Assembly (NCBI RefSeq): GCF_026151165.2
Contig: NZ_CP117849.1
Coordinates: 1,550,001-1,614,000 of the forward strand
Direction: 5' to 3'
Length of the DNA: 64,000 bases
Source: Cryobacterium sp. SO2
GTDB lineage: Bacteria > Actinomycetota > Actinomycetes > Actinomycetales > Microbacteriaceae
Positions 16,043 to 24,491 of this stretch are shown in pieces; within the stretch, counting starts at the first letter, position 1, and each line of letters begins with the position of its first letter. Below the pieces are notes generated by a model. That model was not told the origin of the DNA and searched no databases. It was given only the letters and a program-made list of their open reading frames with translations. Position numbers and translations under genes: made by a program.

Positions 16043-17470
16043 ATGAGCACCACCACGCCCCGCAATGACGCGCAGCACCCCACCGACACCGCGCAGTTGG
16101 ATAGCGCCGTGAAGTGGGTGGTGACCACCGAGACCGCCCCCTGGCACGAGCGGGAGGGGCTGGAGCTCGCTTCTCCCACGGGCATGCCCGACGTGTTCGT
16201 TCGGTCGGAGAACCCGCTGCACACCATCGAGGGGTTCGGCGCGGCGTTCAACGAACTCGGCTGGACGGCACTTTCCGCCCTGAGCGCCGGGCAGCGCGAG
16301 GAGATCCTCCGCGAACTGTTCGCGCCGGGCGTTGGCGCCAACTTCACTCTCGGGCGCATGCCCATCGGCGCCAACGACTTCTCGCGGGACTGGTACTCCT
16401 ACGACGAAGTGGACGGGGACTTCGCCCTCGAGCACTTCTCGATCGCCAACGACCTGGACACCCTGGTGCCTTTCATCCGGGCGGCGCAGCAGTATCAGCC
16501 CGACCTTGCCGTGTGGGCATCGCCGTGGAGCCCGCCGACCTGGATGAAGACCAACGGGCACTACGCCGGCGCGCTGCCCATCCCCGGTTTCCAGAACGTC
16601 GAGAACGGCCTGCGGCCCGATCAGGTGGGCCGCGAGGGCACCGACATGTTCGTCCAGGACGAACCCTACTTCCAGGCCTATGCGTCGTATTTCGGCCGGT
16701 TCATCGACGAGTACCGCGCCCTCGGCATCAGCATCACCATGGTGATGCCGCAGAACGAGTTCAATTCGGCGCAGGTCTTCCCCAGCTGCACCTGGACGCC
16801 GGAGGGCCTGGCCCGATTCATCCGGCACCTCGGTCCGGCCATGGCCGAACGGAGCGTGGCCGTATTCTTGGGCACCCTCGAACGCGGCGACAACCGCTTG
16901 GTCGACGGCGTCCTCGCCGACGCGGAGGCGGCCCGCTACATCGACGGGGTCGGCGTGCAGTGGCACGGCAAGAAGGCCGCCGCGTTCCTGCACCGCGACT
17001 ACCCCCAGCTTCGGATCTACCAAACCGAGCAGGAATGCGGCGACGGGAAGAACGACTGGCGGTACGCCCGGTACGCCTGGACGCTGATGAAGAACTTCAT
17101 TGCCGACGGCGCATCCGCCTACCTGTACTGGAACCTGGCGCTCGAGCGCGGCGGGGTGAGCCGGTGGGGGTGGTCGCAGAACTCGCTGGTGACCGTCGAT
17201 GCCGCGAGCGGCCGGTTCGAGTACACCTACGAGTACTACCTGCTCAAGCACGTCAGCCACTTCGTGGCGCCGGGTGCCCGGGTGCTGAACACCCTCAGCT
17301 ACACCGGGTTCGAGAACCAGCTGGCCTTCCTCAACCCCGACGGCAGCATCGTCATCGTTCTGCAGAACGACCTGCACGAGGAGCAGGTCGTGAACGTGCT
17401 GATCGGCGACCGGGTGCTCTCGCCCACCCTGCCGGCGGACTCGTTCAGCACCTTCGGGATCCCGGCCTGA
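16043..17470 (+). CDS. Glycoside hydrolase family 30 (beta-glucosidase/glucosylceramidase-like)
   Basis: 475 residues, with GAAGGAA 5-6 bp before the ATG. GH30 landmarks are IEGFGAAFNELGW near residue 57, ASPWSPPTWMKTNG near 157, the acid/base Glu239 in MPQNEFNSAQ, and the nucleophile Glu329 in TEQECG. A C-terminal beta domain follows from about 395. No secretion signal, so it cleaves an imported glycoside in the cytosol, probably a beta-glucoside or beta-1,6-glucan fragment. Third gene of the TetR-associated operon. Confidence 0.9.
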   Translation: MSTTTPRNDAQHPTDTAQLDSAVKWVVTTETAPWHEREGLELASPTGMPDVFVRSENPLHTIEGFGAAFNELGWTALSALSAGQREEILRELFAPGVGANFTLGRMPIGANDFSRDWYSYDEVDGDFALEHFSIANDLDTLVPFIRAAQQYQPDLAVWASPWSPPTWMKTNGHYAGALPIPGFQNVENGLRPDQVGREGTDMFVQDEPYFQAYASYFGRFIDEYRALGISITMVMPQNEFNSAQVFPSCTWTPEGLARFIRHLGPAMAERSVAVFLGTLERGDNRLVDGVLADAEAARYIDGVGVQWHGKKAAAFLHRDYPQLRIYQTEQECGDGKNDWRYARYAWTLMKNFIADGASAYLYWNLALERGGVSRWGWSQNSLVTVDAASGRFEYTYEYYLLKHVSHFVAPGARVLNTLSYTGFENQLAFLNPDGSIVIVLQNDLHEEQVVNVLIGDRVLSPTLPADSFSTFGIPA

Positions 17471-17545
17471 ACCGGGCACATTCCCTGAGAGGATTCACAG
17501 GAACGCTGTCCTAAACTCTGAGGTTTGCAACCGGATGGTTAGCAG

Positions 17546-17559
17546 CCCCCCCCCCCCCC
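17546..17559 (+). repeat. 14-base poly-C tract in the leader of the yqhA-like gene
   Basis: Fourteen consecutive C residues lie 16 bp before the GTG start at 17576 and directly upstream of AGAAGAAGGAT, its ribosome-binding site. Such a homopolymer is prone to slippage and could change promoter or leader spacing, or could simply be an unstable sequencing site. Confidence 0.85.
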
Positions 17560-17575
17560 AGAAGAAGGATCGTCA

Positions 17576-18151
17576 GTGTCAACGCCCCAGCCCCGCCCCC
17601 GCAGCGCGAGGGCCCTCGCCCTCGAACACGCGAGCGAAGTGTTCCTGTTCTCCAGCCGGTGGTTGCTCGCGCCGCTCTACATCGGCATGGTGGTTGCCCT
17701 TGTCGCCATCGCGATCAAGTTCTTCCAGGAACTCTGGCACCTGATCAGCCACGTGGTGTCCGCCTCGGCTGATGACCTCGTGTTGAGCGTGCTTGCCCTG
17801 CTGGACCTCGCTCTGCTCGGCAACCTGGTGATCATCGTGATCTTCGCCGGCTACGAGAACTTCGTGTCGAAGATCGCGGTCGCCCGCAACGCCGAAGACC
17901 GGCCCACCTGGATGGGCCACATCGATTTCTCCGGGCTGAAGATGAAGCTCATCGGCTCGATCGTGGCGATCTCGGCCATCGGCCTGCTGCAGGACTTCAC
18001 CGAGGTGGGCAAGTTCACTCCTGAGGAGCAGTTCTGGCGCCTCATGCTGCACCTGACCTTCCTGCTGTCCGGTGTCGGCTTCGCGTTCATGGACTGGCTG
18101 GGCGAAAAACGCCTCATCCTCGCCAAGATCTCGCACTCCGAAGACAACTGA
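17576..18151 (+). CDS. YqhA family (UPF0114) membrane protein
   Basis: 191 residues. GTG start with GAAGGA 7 bp upstream. Four membrane spans are visible: about residues 27-50, 70-95, 122-142 and 155-172. The loop VIFAGYENFVSKI followed by DRPTWMGHIDFSGLKMKL (about 88-125) is the conserved core of the YqhA family. The function is unknown. It is transcribed alone; a GC-rich hairpin follows at 18152-18189. Confidence 0.88.
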   Translation: MSTPQPRPRSARALALEHASEVFLFSSRWLLAPLYIGMVVALVAIAIKFFQELWHLISHVVSASADDLVLSVLALLDLALLGNLVIIVIFAGYENFVSKIAVARNAEDRPTWMGHIDFSGLKMKLIGSIVAISAIGLLQDFTEVGKFTPEEQFWRLMLHLTFLLSGVGFAFMDWLGEKRLILAKISHSEDN

Positions 18152-18189
18152 GCCTCGCCGGGTCGGGCTCGGTCAGCCCGGGGTGAGGC
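18152..18189 (+). terminator. GC-rich hairpin after the yqhA-like gene
   Basis: GCCTC at 18152-18156 pairs with GAGGC at 18185-18189, with additional internal CCGGG/CCCGG pairing. It starts at the stop codon of the preceding gene. No U-tract follows, so intrinsic termination is uncertain. Confidence 0.45.
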
Positions 18190-18291
18190 CACGGGCGGCA
18201 GGACTGCCACGACCCGGTAATGTCGGTGATTCGCCACGGTGGTTCCTCGCCGTGAGCTCGAGACAACGAACCTAACCCCAGTGAGGACCCC

Positions 18292-18702
18292 ATGACCGAG
18301 TACACCCGTCAGAACATCACGTCCGGCTCGGTCTGGGAGCCCGTCGTGGGCTACTCCCGCGCCGTGCGTGCGGGCGCGTTCGTCTTCGTGGCCGGCACCA
18401 CCGCCAGCTCGCCCGACGGCGCAGTGGGCGGGGCGGATGCCGCGGCGCAGGCCCGCGAGATCTTCGTGCGCATCGGCGCTGCCCTCGAGCAGGCCGGCGC
18501 GAGCTTCGGCGAGGTCGTGCGCACCCGCGTCTACCTGAAGGACATCGCCGACTTCGACACCGTCGGGGCCGTGCACGGCGAGGTCTTCGGCGCCATCCGC
18601 CCGGCGCTCGTCGCCGTCGAGGTCGGCGCGCTCGCGGCCCCCGACCTCCTGGTGGAGATCGAGCTCGACGCCATCATCGGCGCGTCCCTGCCCGCCGCGT
18701 AG
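18292..18702 (+). CDS. RidA/YjgF/YER057c/UK114 family protein
   Basis: 136 residues. FVFVAGTTASSPDG near 31-44 and the substrate-carboxylate-binding Arg in VRTRVYLKDI near 75-84 fit the Rid family, together with RPALVAVEV near 103-111. The canonical RidA subfamily Arg is in the IRPALVAVEV region; the protein may hydrolyse reactive imines or enamines or be one of the non-canonical Rid subgroups. Cytosolic, expected trimer. Followed 25 bp later by a pseudouridine synthase in the same direction. Confidence 0.85.
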   Translation: MTEYTRQNITSGSVWEPVVGYSRAVRAGAFVFVAGTTASSPDGAVGGADAAAQAREIFVRIGAALEQAGASFGEVVRTRVYLKDIADFDTVGAVHGEVFGAIRPALVAVEVGALAAPDLLVEIELDAIIGASLPAA

Positions 18703-18727
18703 CCAACCGAGCGCCTACGATCGGGGG

Positions 18728-19720
18728 ATGCCCCCACGCTCGCCGCTCCCGCAACGACACGGGCTCGAGGCAGCGTGGCTGTGCACCCCGGAGCGCGACC
18801 GGCCCGGCCATACGCAGCCGACCTGGCCGACCATGGGCGCCTGGCTCCAGGAACGGCTGGCCGAGTCCGTGAGCGTGGCCGAGTTCCTCGCCGGCGGTCG
18901 GTTCGTCTACGAGAACGGCACGCCGGTCGCCGGGGCGGACCGGTACCGGCCGACGACATTCGTCTGGTTTCACCGCGACCTGGCCGACGAACCGGTGGTG
19001 CCTGGCCTCCTTCACCTGATCTATCGGGACGACCGGATCGTGGTGATCGACAAACCGCCCTTCCTCTCCAGTATCCCGAGGGGCCGGCATGTCGTGCAGA
19101 GCGTCGTTGTGCGCCTGCGCGCTCAACTGGGGCTCCCCGAACTCTCGCCGTTGCATCGCCTGGACCGGGTGACCAGCGGTCTGCTGGTTCTGGCCACCGA
19201 ACGCCGCTGGCGAGGCACCTACCAGACGCTCTTCCAGCGCGGTGTGGTGAACAAGGTGTACCGGGCGTTGGCGCCGCTGAGTCCGCACCTCGACCTGCCC
19301 GTCACCGTGCGCAACCACCTCGCTACCCGGCCCGGTGAATGGCAGGGCGAGGTGGTGCCCGGCGCCCCGGTCAACGCCGAGTCGGTGATCGAACTCGAGG
19401 GCGAGCACGGCGAGGCGGGCCAGTACCGGCTCACGCCCCGCACCGGGCGTACCCACCAGTTGCGCCTGCACATGCTGGGCCTCGGCATCCCCATCGTCGA
19501 CGACCCGCTCTACCCCGTGGTGCAGGATGTTTCGGTGCACGATTTTCGGCGGCCGCTCCAGCTCCTGGCCAGCGAACTGGCCTTCACCGATCCGATCGAC
19601 GGCGGGGCCCGGCGGTTCGAGAGCGTGCGCAGGCTCCCGCTGCCGGCGGAGACCGCCGGGGCGTGCTCAGTCGAGGCCAGCCGGGGTGGGCCGCCCGGAG
19701 GCGACGAGCACAGCGCTTGA
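18728..19720 (+). CDS. RluA-type RNA pseudouridine synthase
   Basis: 330 residues. The catalytic motif HRLDRVTSGLLVLA is at about residues 143-156 with the invariant Asp; PKTGRT-type TPRTGRTHQLRLHM follows near 237, and a conserved IPIVDDPLYP segment near 256. An N-terminal region of roughly 90 residues resembles the S4-like or linker part seen in actinobacterial members. It isomerises uridine in rRNA or tRNA; the target site is unknown. The last 54 bp overlap the convergent phosphatase gene. Confidence 0.9.
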   Translation: MPPRSPLPQRHGLEAAWLCTPERDRPGHTQPTWPTMGAWLQERLAESVSVAEFLAGGRFVYENGTPVAGADRYRPTTFVWFHRDLADEPVVPGLLHLIYRDDRIVVIDKPPFLSSIPRGRHVVQSVVVRLRAQLGLPELSPLHRLDRVTSGLLVLATERRWRGTYQTLFQRGVVNKVYRALAPLSPHLDLPVTVRNHLATRPGEWQGEVVPGAPVNAESVIELEGEHGEAGQYRLTPRTGRTHQLRLHMLGLGIPIVDDPLYPVVQDVSVHDFRRPLQLLASELAFTDPIDGGARRFESVRRLPLPAETAGACSVEASRGGPPGGDEHSA

Positions 19721-20170
19721 GTCCACGAGCTCCGACCAGGTGCCCGGCACGCCCAGCACGGCCAGGGACGAGGTCGACAGTGTGACGCTCTCGCCGGTGA
19801 GGGTCCAGACGAGGTCCTCGAGTCCCGGATTGTGGGCCACGAGAATCACATTCTGGTGCTCGTCGGGCAGCTCCCGCACGATCTGGAGCAGATCGTTCAC
19901 GGATGCGGCGTACGCCCGGTCATCGATACGCGCCTCGGGGCTCTGGCCGAGTTCCGCCGAGGCGAGCGCCCAGGTGGCGCGGGCCCGGGTGGCGGGGGAG
20001 ACGATGGCCAGGTCGATGGTGGGAAAATGCTCGGCCAGCCAGCTGCCGGCATCCGGTGCCTGGCTCTGCCCGCGGGGGTTGAGGGTGCGGTCGATGTCGG
20101 CTTCGCCGCCGGACCAGTCGGATTTGGCGTGCCGGAGCACGATGAGGGTCCGCTCACTGGGTGGGGTCAT
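19667..20170 (-). CDS. SixA-like histidine phosphatase family protein
   Basis: 167 residues from the ATG at 20170; an in-frame ATG at 20176 is an alternative, and neither has a good Shine-Dalgarno. TLIVLRHAKSDW near residue 8 holds the catalytic His; SPATRARATW near 60 and VAHNPGLEDL near 113 complete the active site. Similar to SixA phosphohistidine phosphatases, but no phosphorelay partner is nearby. The 3' end overlaps the pseudouridine synthase gene by 54 bp. Confidence 0.85.
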   Translation of the reverse strand: MTPPSERTLIVLRHAKSDWSGGEADIDRTLNPRGQSQAPDAGSWLAEHFPTIDLAIVSPATRARATWALASAELGQSPEARIDDRAYAASVNDLLQIVRELPDEHQNVILVAHNPGLEDLVWTLTGESVTLSTSSLAVLGVPGTWSELVDSSAVLVASGRPTPAGLD

Positions 20171-20214
20171 TCCCATAGTCTGCACCCGCACCGTGGTTGT
20201 GACCGTGAGACGGC

Positions 20215-22077
20215 TCAGCCGAGCCCGAGTTGGGCCTCGGCCTCACGGCGTTCCGCCGCGATCAGCCGGGTGGCCGCGTCGATCAGGGCCAGGTGGGTGA
20301 AGGCCTGCGGAAAGTTGCCGAGGTGCTGCCCGGTGGTCACGTCGATCTCTTCGGCGTAGAGCAGCATCGGCCCGGCGAACGAGAGGAGTCTTTCGAACAG
20401 GGCCTCGGCGGCGTCGTGGTCGCCGATCATCACCAGCGCAGACACCAGCCAGAAGGAGCAGATGCTGAAGGTGCCCTCCTCGCCGCTGAGACCGTCGTCG
20501 GTGCGGTCGACCCGGTAGCGCAGCACGAGGCCGTGTTGGGTGAGTTCGTCGGCGATCGCGAGCACCGTGGCCCGCACCCGTTGGTCATCCGGCGGGAGGA
20601 AGCCCATGATCGGCAGCAGGAGCAGGGAGGCGTCCAGGTCGGTGGTGTCGTAGTGCTGGGTGAACACGCCGCGCTCGCTCACGCCCCGTTCGCAGACCTC
20701 CGCCTTGATCCTGTCGGCGGCAGCCCGCCAGGACTCGGCGCGGTGCGGATCCCCACGACTGTCAGCGATGCGGGCGCCGCGGTCGGCGGCGACCCAGCAC
20801 ATCACCTTCGAGGCGACGAAGTGCCGGGGTTGCCCGCGCATCTCCCAGATGCCCTGATCCGGTTCCTCACACCGTTCGATGGCGGTGTCCACGAGTCCGG
20901 CCAGGCGTTCCCACGCGGCCGGCGCGATCTGCCCACCGCCGCGCAGATACTCCTCGACCGAGTCGAGCGACATGCCCCAGACGTCGTGCTGGTGCTGGTC
21001 GAAGGCGCCGTTTCCGATGCGCACCGGGCGGGAGCCCCGGTAGCCGGCCAGATGGTCGAGAGTCTGCTCGGTGAGATCTCGCTCACCACCGATCCCGTAC
21101 ATGATCTGCAGGTCCCACGGCATATTGGGTGTGCCGGTCGACATGGCATCCAGGATGAAGGCGAAGTAGTCGAACGCCTCACCGTTGAAGCCGAGCCCGT
21201 GCAGCGCCCGCAACATGAACGCGGTGTCCCTGATCCAGGTGTACCTGTAGTCCCAGTTGCGTTCGCCGCCCGGAGTCTCGGGCAGCGACGTCGTCGCGGC
21301 CGCCATGATCGCCCCGGTCGGCGCGTAGCTGAGGCCCTTGAGGGCCAGGGCGCTGCGCTCGATGTGCGGGCGGAACCGATGGTCTGGGAAGGTGGCCATG
21401 CTCATCCAGTTGCGCCAGTACTTCTCGGTCTGCTCGAGTTGACGGGTCGCCTCCTCGAGGTCCTCCGGAACGATCCCGTCCCAGCTCAGAGCCACGTAGG
21501 CGGACTCCCCGGTCTCGAGAGTGGTGCGCCCGGTGCACCGGGCTCCGACGACCCCGAGCGGCACGCTGCCGCCCAGGGTGAGGGTGACGTCTCCGTTGCC
21601 GACCGTGGCCCTGGTGTAGCCGGGGCCGTCGAAGCTCCAGGGGGCCTGGGCCCTGGCGTAGTCGAAGAGCGGGAAGCAGTTGACCTGGAGCTCCACCCGG
21701 CCGTCGAAACACGAGGCGATGCGCAGGAGGGTGCGTTGGGAGATGGCGTTGCCCGGCGAGCGCCGGTAGCCCTCCCGGCGGTGGTCGGCCAGCGGGCCCA
21801 TCACGAGCACGTCCTTGACGGTCAGCCAGCCGGTGGGGGTATGCCAGGTGGTCTCGAGCACCATGGTGCCCGGCAGGTAACGGCGTTGCTCCGGCACGGC
21901 GGTGTTCGTGGGCGCGAACCTGAACAGGCCGGCCGTGCGGTCGAGCAGGGCCGCGAAGACGCTCGGGCTGTCGGGCCGCGGCAGGCACAACCACTCCACG
22001 GCGCCGTCCGGCGCGATCAGGGTGCTCACCTCGCAGTCGGAGAGGAAGGCGTAGTCGGCGATCGGTGGGAATCTCAT
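20215..22077 (-). CDS. Glycoside hydrolase family 15 protein (glucoamylase/trehalase-like)
   Basis: 620 residues. The N-terminal beta-sandwich begins IADYAFLSDCEVSTLIAPDGAVEWLCLPR, and the (alpha/alpha)6 catalytic barrel includes ERNWDYRYTWIRDTAFMLRAL near residue 275 and WEMRGQPRHFVASK near 415. This layout matches actinobacterial GH15 enzymes, some of which are trehalases in mycobacteria while others are glucoamylases. No signal peptide, so it is intracellular. Transcribed towards the sixA-like gene, which lies on the same strand 24 bp downstream, so the two may be co-transcribed. Confidence 0.9.
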   Translation of the reverse strand: MRFPPIADYAFLSDCEVSTLIAPDGAVEWLCLPRPDSPSVFAALLDRTAGLFRFAPTNTAVPEQRRYLPGTMVLETTWHTPTGWLTVKDVLVMGPLADHRREGYRRSPGNAISQRTLLRIASCFDGRVELQVNCFPLFDYARAQAPWSFDGPGYTRATVGNGDVTLTLGGSVPLGVVGARCTGRTTLETGESAYVALSWDGIVPEDLEEATRQLEQTEKYWRNWMSMATFPDHRFRPHIERSALALKGLSYAPTGAIMAAATTSLPETPGGERNWDYRYTWIRDTAFMLRALHGLGFNGEAFDYFAFILDAMSTGTPNMPWDLQIMYGIGGERDLTEQTLDHLAGYRGSRPVRIGNGAFDQHQHDVWGMSLDSVEEYLRGGGQIAPAAWERLAGLVDTAIERCEEPDQGIWEMRGQPRHFVASKVMCWVAADRGARIADSRGDPHRAESWRAAADRIKAEVCERGVSERGVFTQHYDTTDLDASLLLLPIMGFLPPDDQRVRATVLAIADELTQHGLVLRYRVDRTDDGLSGEEGTFSICSFWLVSALVMIGDHDAAEALFERLLSFAGPMLLYAEEIDVTTGQHLGNFPQAFTHLALIDAATRLIAAERREAEAQLGLG

Positions 22078-22231
22078 GCGGGAACCTCCGGTGGGGCGAT
22101 CGTGGCCGGTGCGGGGTAGCTGCCACCAGAGTCGACCCCGGCAGTTCCGGTGTCAACGACGCCGCGGCGCGTGGAGCTGTGACGCGGGCTATGGTGCTGC
22201 TGAATCGCGTCGAGCACACGGAGGGCCTGAG

Positions 22232-22747
22232 ATGAGCGATGACAGGATGGCGCTGGTGGTGGCCGGATACCCGAGCCCACGCGCGGCGCGGCAGGACTTC
22301 GACTCCGCTGCGGCCCTGGTGCGAGCGCGGCGGCTGTCGACCAGGGGGATGATCCTGGTGGCCAGGAGTGTCGGGGAAGACGTGCGGCTGGAGGAGACCA
22401 GCGACGACCACGGCCATACCGGCCGGGGCTGGGGTGCCGGTGTCGGGGTGCTGGTGGGATTGTTCGACCCGGTGATGTTGGGCACCATCGTGGTCGGTTC
22501 GGTCGGCGGCAGCGTGGTGGATGCCTTCAGCGGCCACCGGCTGCGACGGGCGTTGCAGGAGGAGGTGGGCTCGGCGCTCGCGGCCGGGACCGCGGCCGTG
22601 GTGGCAATGGTCCCCACCGGGGACCAGCAGGTGCTGGAGGCCGCACTGGTCGGCGCCCGGGCTGTCGCTGCCGTGGAAGCGGACCTGACGACCCTGACCG
22701 AACTGGAGGCCGCGCTCGAGGACGCGGTGGCCAGGCTCAAGCCGTGA
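22232..22747 (+). CDS. DUF1269 family membrane-associated protein
   Basis: 171 residues from the ATG at 22232, backed by GGAGGG eight bases upstream. The N-terminal half has a ferredoxin-like VVAGYPSPRAARQDFD strand-helix; a Gly-rich hydrophobic stretch at about 66-95 (GWGAGVGVLVGLFDPVMLG, then GSVGGSVVDAF) is typical of the DUF1269 glycine-zipper-like segment. The function is unknown. Divergent from the GH15 gene, upstream of a NUDIX gene in the same direction (42 bp). Confidence 0.75.
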   Translation: MSDDRMALVVAGYPSPRAARQDFDSAAALVRARRLSTRGMILVARSVGEDVRLEETSDDHGHTGRGWGAGVGVLVGLFDPVMLGTIVVGSVGGSVVDAFSGHRLRRALQEEVGSALAAGTAAVVAMVPTGDQQVLEAALVGARAVAAVEADLTTLTELEAALEDAVARLKP

Positions 22748-22789
22748 CCGGCCGGCGTCACCGGGCGAGTCCCGCCGTAGTCTGGTGGC

Positions 22790-23479
22790 ATGCCCGCCAC
22801 CACCGCTGACGCTCGCGCCGACCTGGCGGCGCTGTGCGCGCGCGGCCTGGACTGGGGCTTCGGGCGCGGCCGGGATCTGCCGGATCCGGCCCAGGTGCGC
22901 CACGCGGCGGTGCTCGTGCTCTTCGGCGTGCTCGATGCGGTGCCGGCCCGGGTGGCCGGTTCGGGCACCGCGCCCGTGCCGCATGACCTGGATGTTCTGC
23001 TGTTGCGCCGCGCCGCCACCCTCGGCAGCCACCCGGGGCAGATCGCCTTCCCCGGCGGCCGCCTCGAGGCAGCCGACGACGGCCCGGTCGCGGCGGCGCT
23101 GCGGGAAGCCGTGGAGGAGACCGGCCTGGACGCTGCCGGGCTCGAGCCCCTGGGCACGCTCCCCGACGTGCCGTTGCCGGTGAGCAACCACCTGGTGACG
23201 CCCGTTCCGGCCTGGTGGACCCGGCCTTCTCAGGTGGCTGCCATGGACCACGCCGAGACCGTCGACGTGTTCAGGCTGCCCGTGGCGGATCTGCTCGACC
23301 CGGCCAACCGAGCCAGCACCGTTCATGCTGTCGCCGGTGCCGAGTACCGGTCCCCGGCCTTCACCGTCGACGGCCGGCTGGTCTGGGGGTTCACCGCGAT
23401 CGTGCTCTCGCGCATGTTCGAGGAACTCGGCTGGGCCGAGCCCTGGGATGCCGGGCGGGTCGTGTGGCCGGACCTCTGA
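22790..23479 (+). CDS. NUDIX hydrolase, CoA pyrophosphatase-like
   Basis: 229 residues. The Nudix box is complete: GGRLEAADDGPVAAALREAVEETGL is preceded by GSHPGQIAFP, the extra signature of CoA diphosphatases (NudL/PCD1). The catalytic REAVEETG helix lies near residues 105-112. It probably cleaves CoA or acyl-CoA to phosphopantetheine and 3',5'-ADP. Cytosolic. A long inverted repeat follows at 23484-23551. Confidence 0.9.
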   Translation: MPATTADARADLAALCARGLDWGFGRGRDLPDPAQVRHAAVLVLFGVLDAVPARVAGSGTAPVPHDLDVLLLRRAATLGSHPGQIAFPGGRLEAADDGPVAAALREAVEETGLDAAGLEPLGTLPDVPLPVSNHLVTPVPAWWTRPSQVAAMDHAETVDVFRLPVADLLDPANRASTVHAVAGAEYRSPAFTVDGRLVWGFTAIVLSRMFEELGWAEPWDAGRVVWPDL

Positions 23480-23483
23480 GGCT

Positions 23484-23551
23484 CAACTGTTGCCCGTGCG
23501 GACAATTGCGCCCGGCACACCGGGACCACTTGTCCGGACGGGCAACAGTTG
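23484..23551. terminator. Long inverted repeat between the NUDIX gene and the sigma-factor locus
   Basis: Arms at 23484-23505 and 23530-23551 pair over 22 bp with one mismatch (each arm is CAACTGTTGCCCG-type sequence), separated by 24 bases that contain their own CCGG/CCGG mini-stem. It begins 5 bp after the NUDIX stop and ends 13 bp before the -35 box at 23565. It could terminate NUDIX transcription or insulate the ECF promoter. No U-tract. Confidence 0.6.
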
Positions 23552-23564
23552 CGGTGTGCCCCGG

Positions 23565-23601
23565 GGAACCGGGCAGGCTTCTGCGGACATTCCCGGGTAT
23601 G
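23565..23601 (+). promoter_or_regulatory. Probable ECF-sigma promoter of the first lipoprotein gene
   Basis: GGAACC (23565-23570), a classical ECF -35 element, is followed 12 bp later by GCGGACATT (23583-23591) and seven bases after that by the ATG start. The same arrangement, with an 11-bp spacer, precedes the ECF sigma gene at 24456-24491. The closeness of the -10-like element to ATG suggests a leaderless transcript. Confidence 0.65.
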
Positions 23602-24420
23602 AGGATCTGTCGCAGGACTTACGGTCGCAGCACGGCCGTCGCCGCACTGCTGATCGGCGCAGCCGCGCTCCCCGGCTGCGCGGGGGTGGTCGGCGGGTCC
23701 CCGGCCGCCGTCGGCGAGTCGTCGACGGTGGACCCCCTGGCCTGCGGAATGACGGTGGAGCCCGGCTCGGCGGTGCTCGGCGAGGAGGTCCTGATCTCCC
23801 GGCCCGCGACCGAACCGGGGGAGTGCGCCACCCTGGCTCCCGGCTCCACCCAGACCCTGGAGCTACGCTCCTCGACACGGGGAATCACGGTCGAGCAGTC
23901 CGTGCCGGTCCTGATCGGCAACGACGGCGCCTTCGAGGCGCGGATGCGGATCCCCACCGGCATCCGACTCGGTGATGCCGTCATCACGGCGATCCCGCCG
24001 GCGGAGCTGGACTGCACCGCCACCGCAGCGGCCGAGGAGTGCATCCTGCCGCGCACCTACCTCGCCGTGGGCTTCGATCCTGATGATCTCCGGCCGGTGC
24101 GTCTGACCGACACCGCCGCGGACACCCCGACGCTTCCCGCTGATGACCTCGTCGACACGCCCTATGCCCTCGCCGGCCCAGGTGCCAACGAATTGACACT
24201 CGTTCTGATCGGCTCCAGTTGCCCCACCCGGCCCGCCGACTTCGTCGCCGGTACGTCGGCCGGCACGCTCCAGATCGTCAGTGCCGATGAGGTCCCGCCT
24301 GGCGAAGACTGCGACGCGCTGGCGATGCACTGGACCACGGTGATCGAGATCCCGGACGGGTACGCCGGGTTCCGCAGCGTGACCGTGGACAACGTCCCGG
24401 CGATCCTGCTCGACCCGTGA
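23599..24420 (+). CDS. Lipoprotein of unknown function (paralogue A of the ECF locus)
   Basis: 273 residues from the ATG at 23599, directly after the ECF-like promoter. A lipoprotein signal ends in ALPGC (Cys near residue 27). The mature protein has two similar halves by layout: a CGMTVEPGSAVLGEEVLISR strand region, a Gly-Asp-Gly-Ala-Phe-Glu-Ala segment and IPPAELDCTA; then YALAGPGANELTLVLIGSSCPTR and TTVIEIPDGYAGFRSVTVDN. It is clearly paralogous to the product of 25639-26439 (same order of motifs and spaced cysteines). Expected to sit on the outer membrane face. The function is unknown; cysteine spacing suggests disulfides. Confidence 0.8.
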   Translation: MRICRRTYGRSTAVAALLIGAAALPGCAGVVGGSPAAVGESSTVDPLACGMTVEPGSAVLGEEVLISRPATEPGECATLAPGSTQTLELRSSTRGITVEQSVPVLIGNDGAFEARMRIPTGIRLGDAVITAIPPAELDCTATAAAEECILPRTYLAVGFDPDDLRPVRLTDTAADTPTLPADDLVDTPYALAGPGANELTLVLIGSSCPTRPADFVAGTSAGTLQIVSADEVPPGEDCDALAMHWTTVIEIPDGYAGFRSVTVDNVPAILLDP

Positions 24421-24455
24421 TGGGAGCCCGCGGAGTGCTGCAGAGGACGGTGGAT

Positions 24456-24491
24456 GGAACCGATGGCCGGGTGCGGACATTATTAGGTATG
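24456..24491 (+). promoter_or_regulatory. Probable autoregulated ECF promoter of the sigma-factor gene
   Basis: GGAACC (24456-24461), 11 bp, GCGGACATT (24473-24481), 7 bp, then ATG (24489). It matches the promoter at 23565 in both elements and in distance to the start codon, as expected if the encoded sigma factor drives its own gene. Confidence 0.65.

Noticed and set aside
15017..17479. 820-codon minus-strand open frame opposite the GH30 operon
   Set aside because: Antisense shadow; the plus-strand genes have complete motifs.
19667..19720. Gene fusion or misannotation at the overlapping ends of two genes
   Set aside because: Both convergent genes are complete to their usual C-termini; a 54-bp antiparallel overlap is tolerable.
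21179..23326. Long minus-strand open frame spanning GH15 and NUDIX regions
   Set aside because: Out-of-frame reading of three real genes; the GC-rich composition removes stops.
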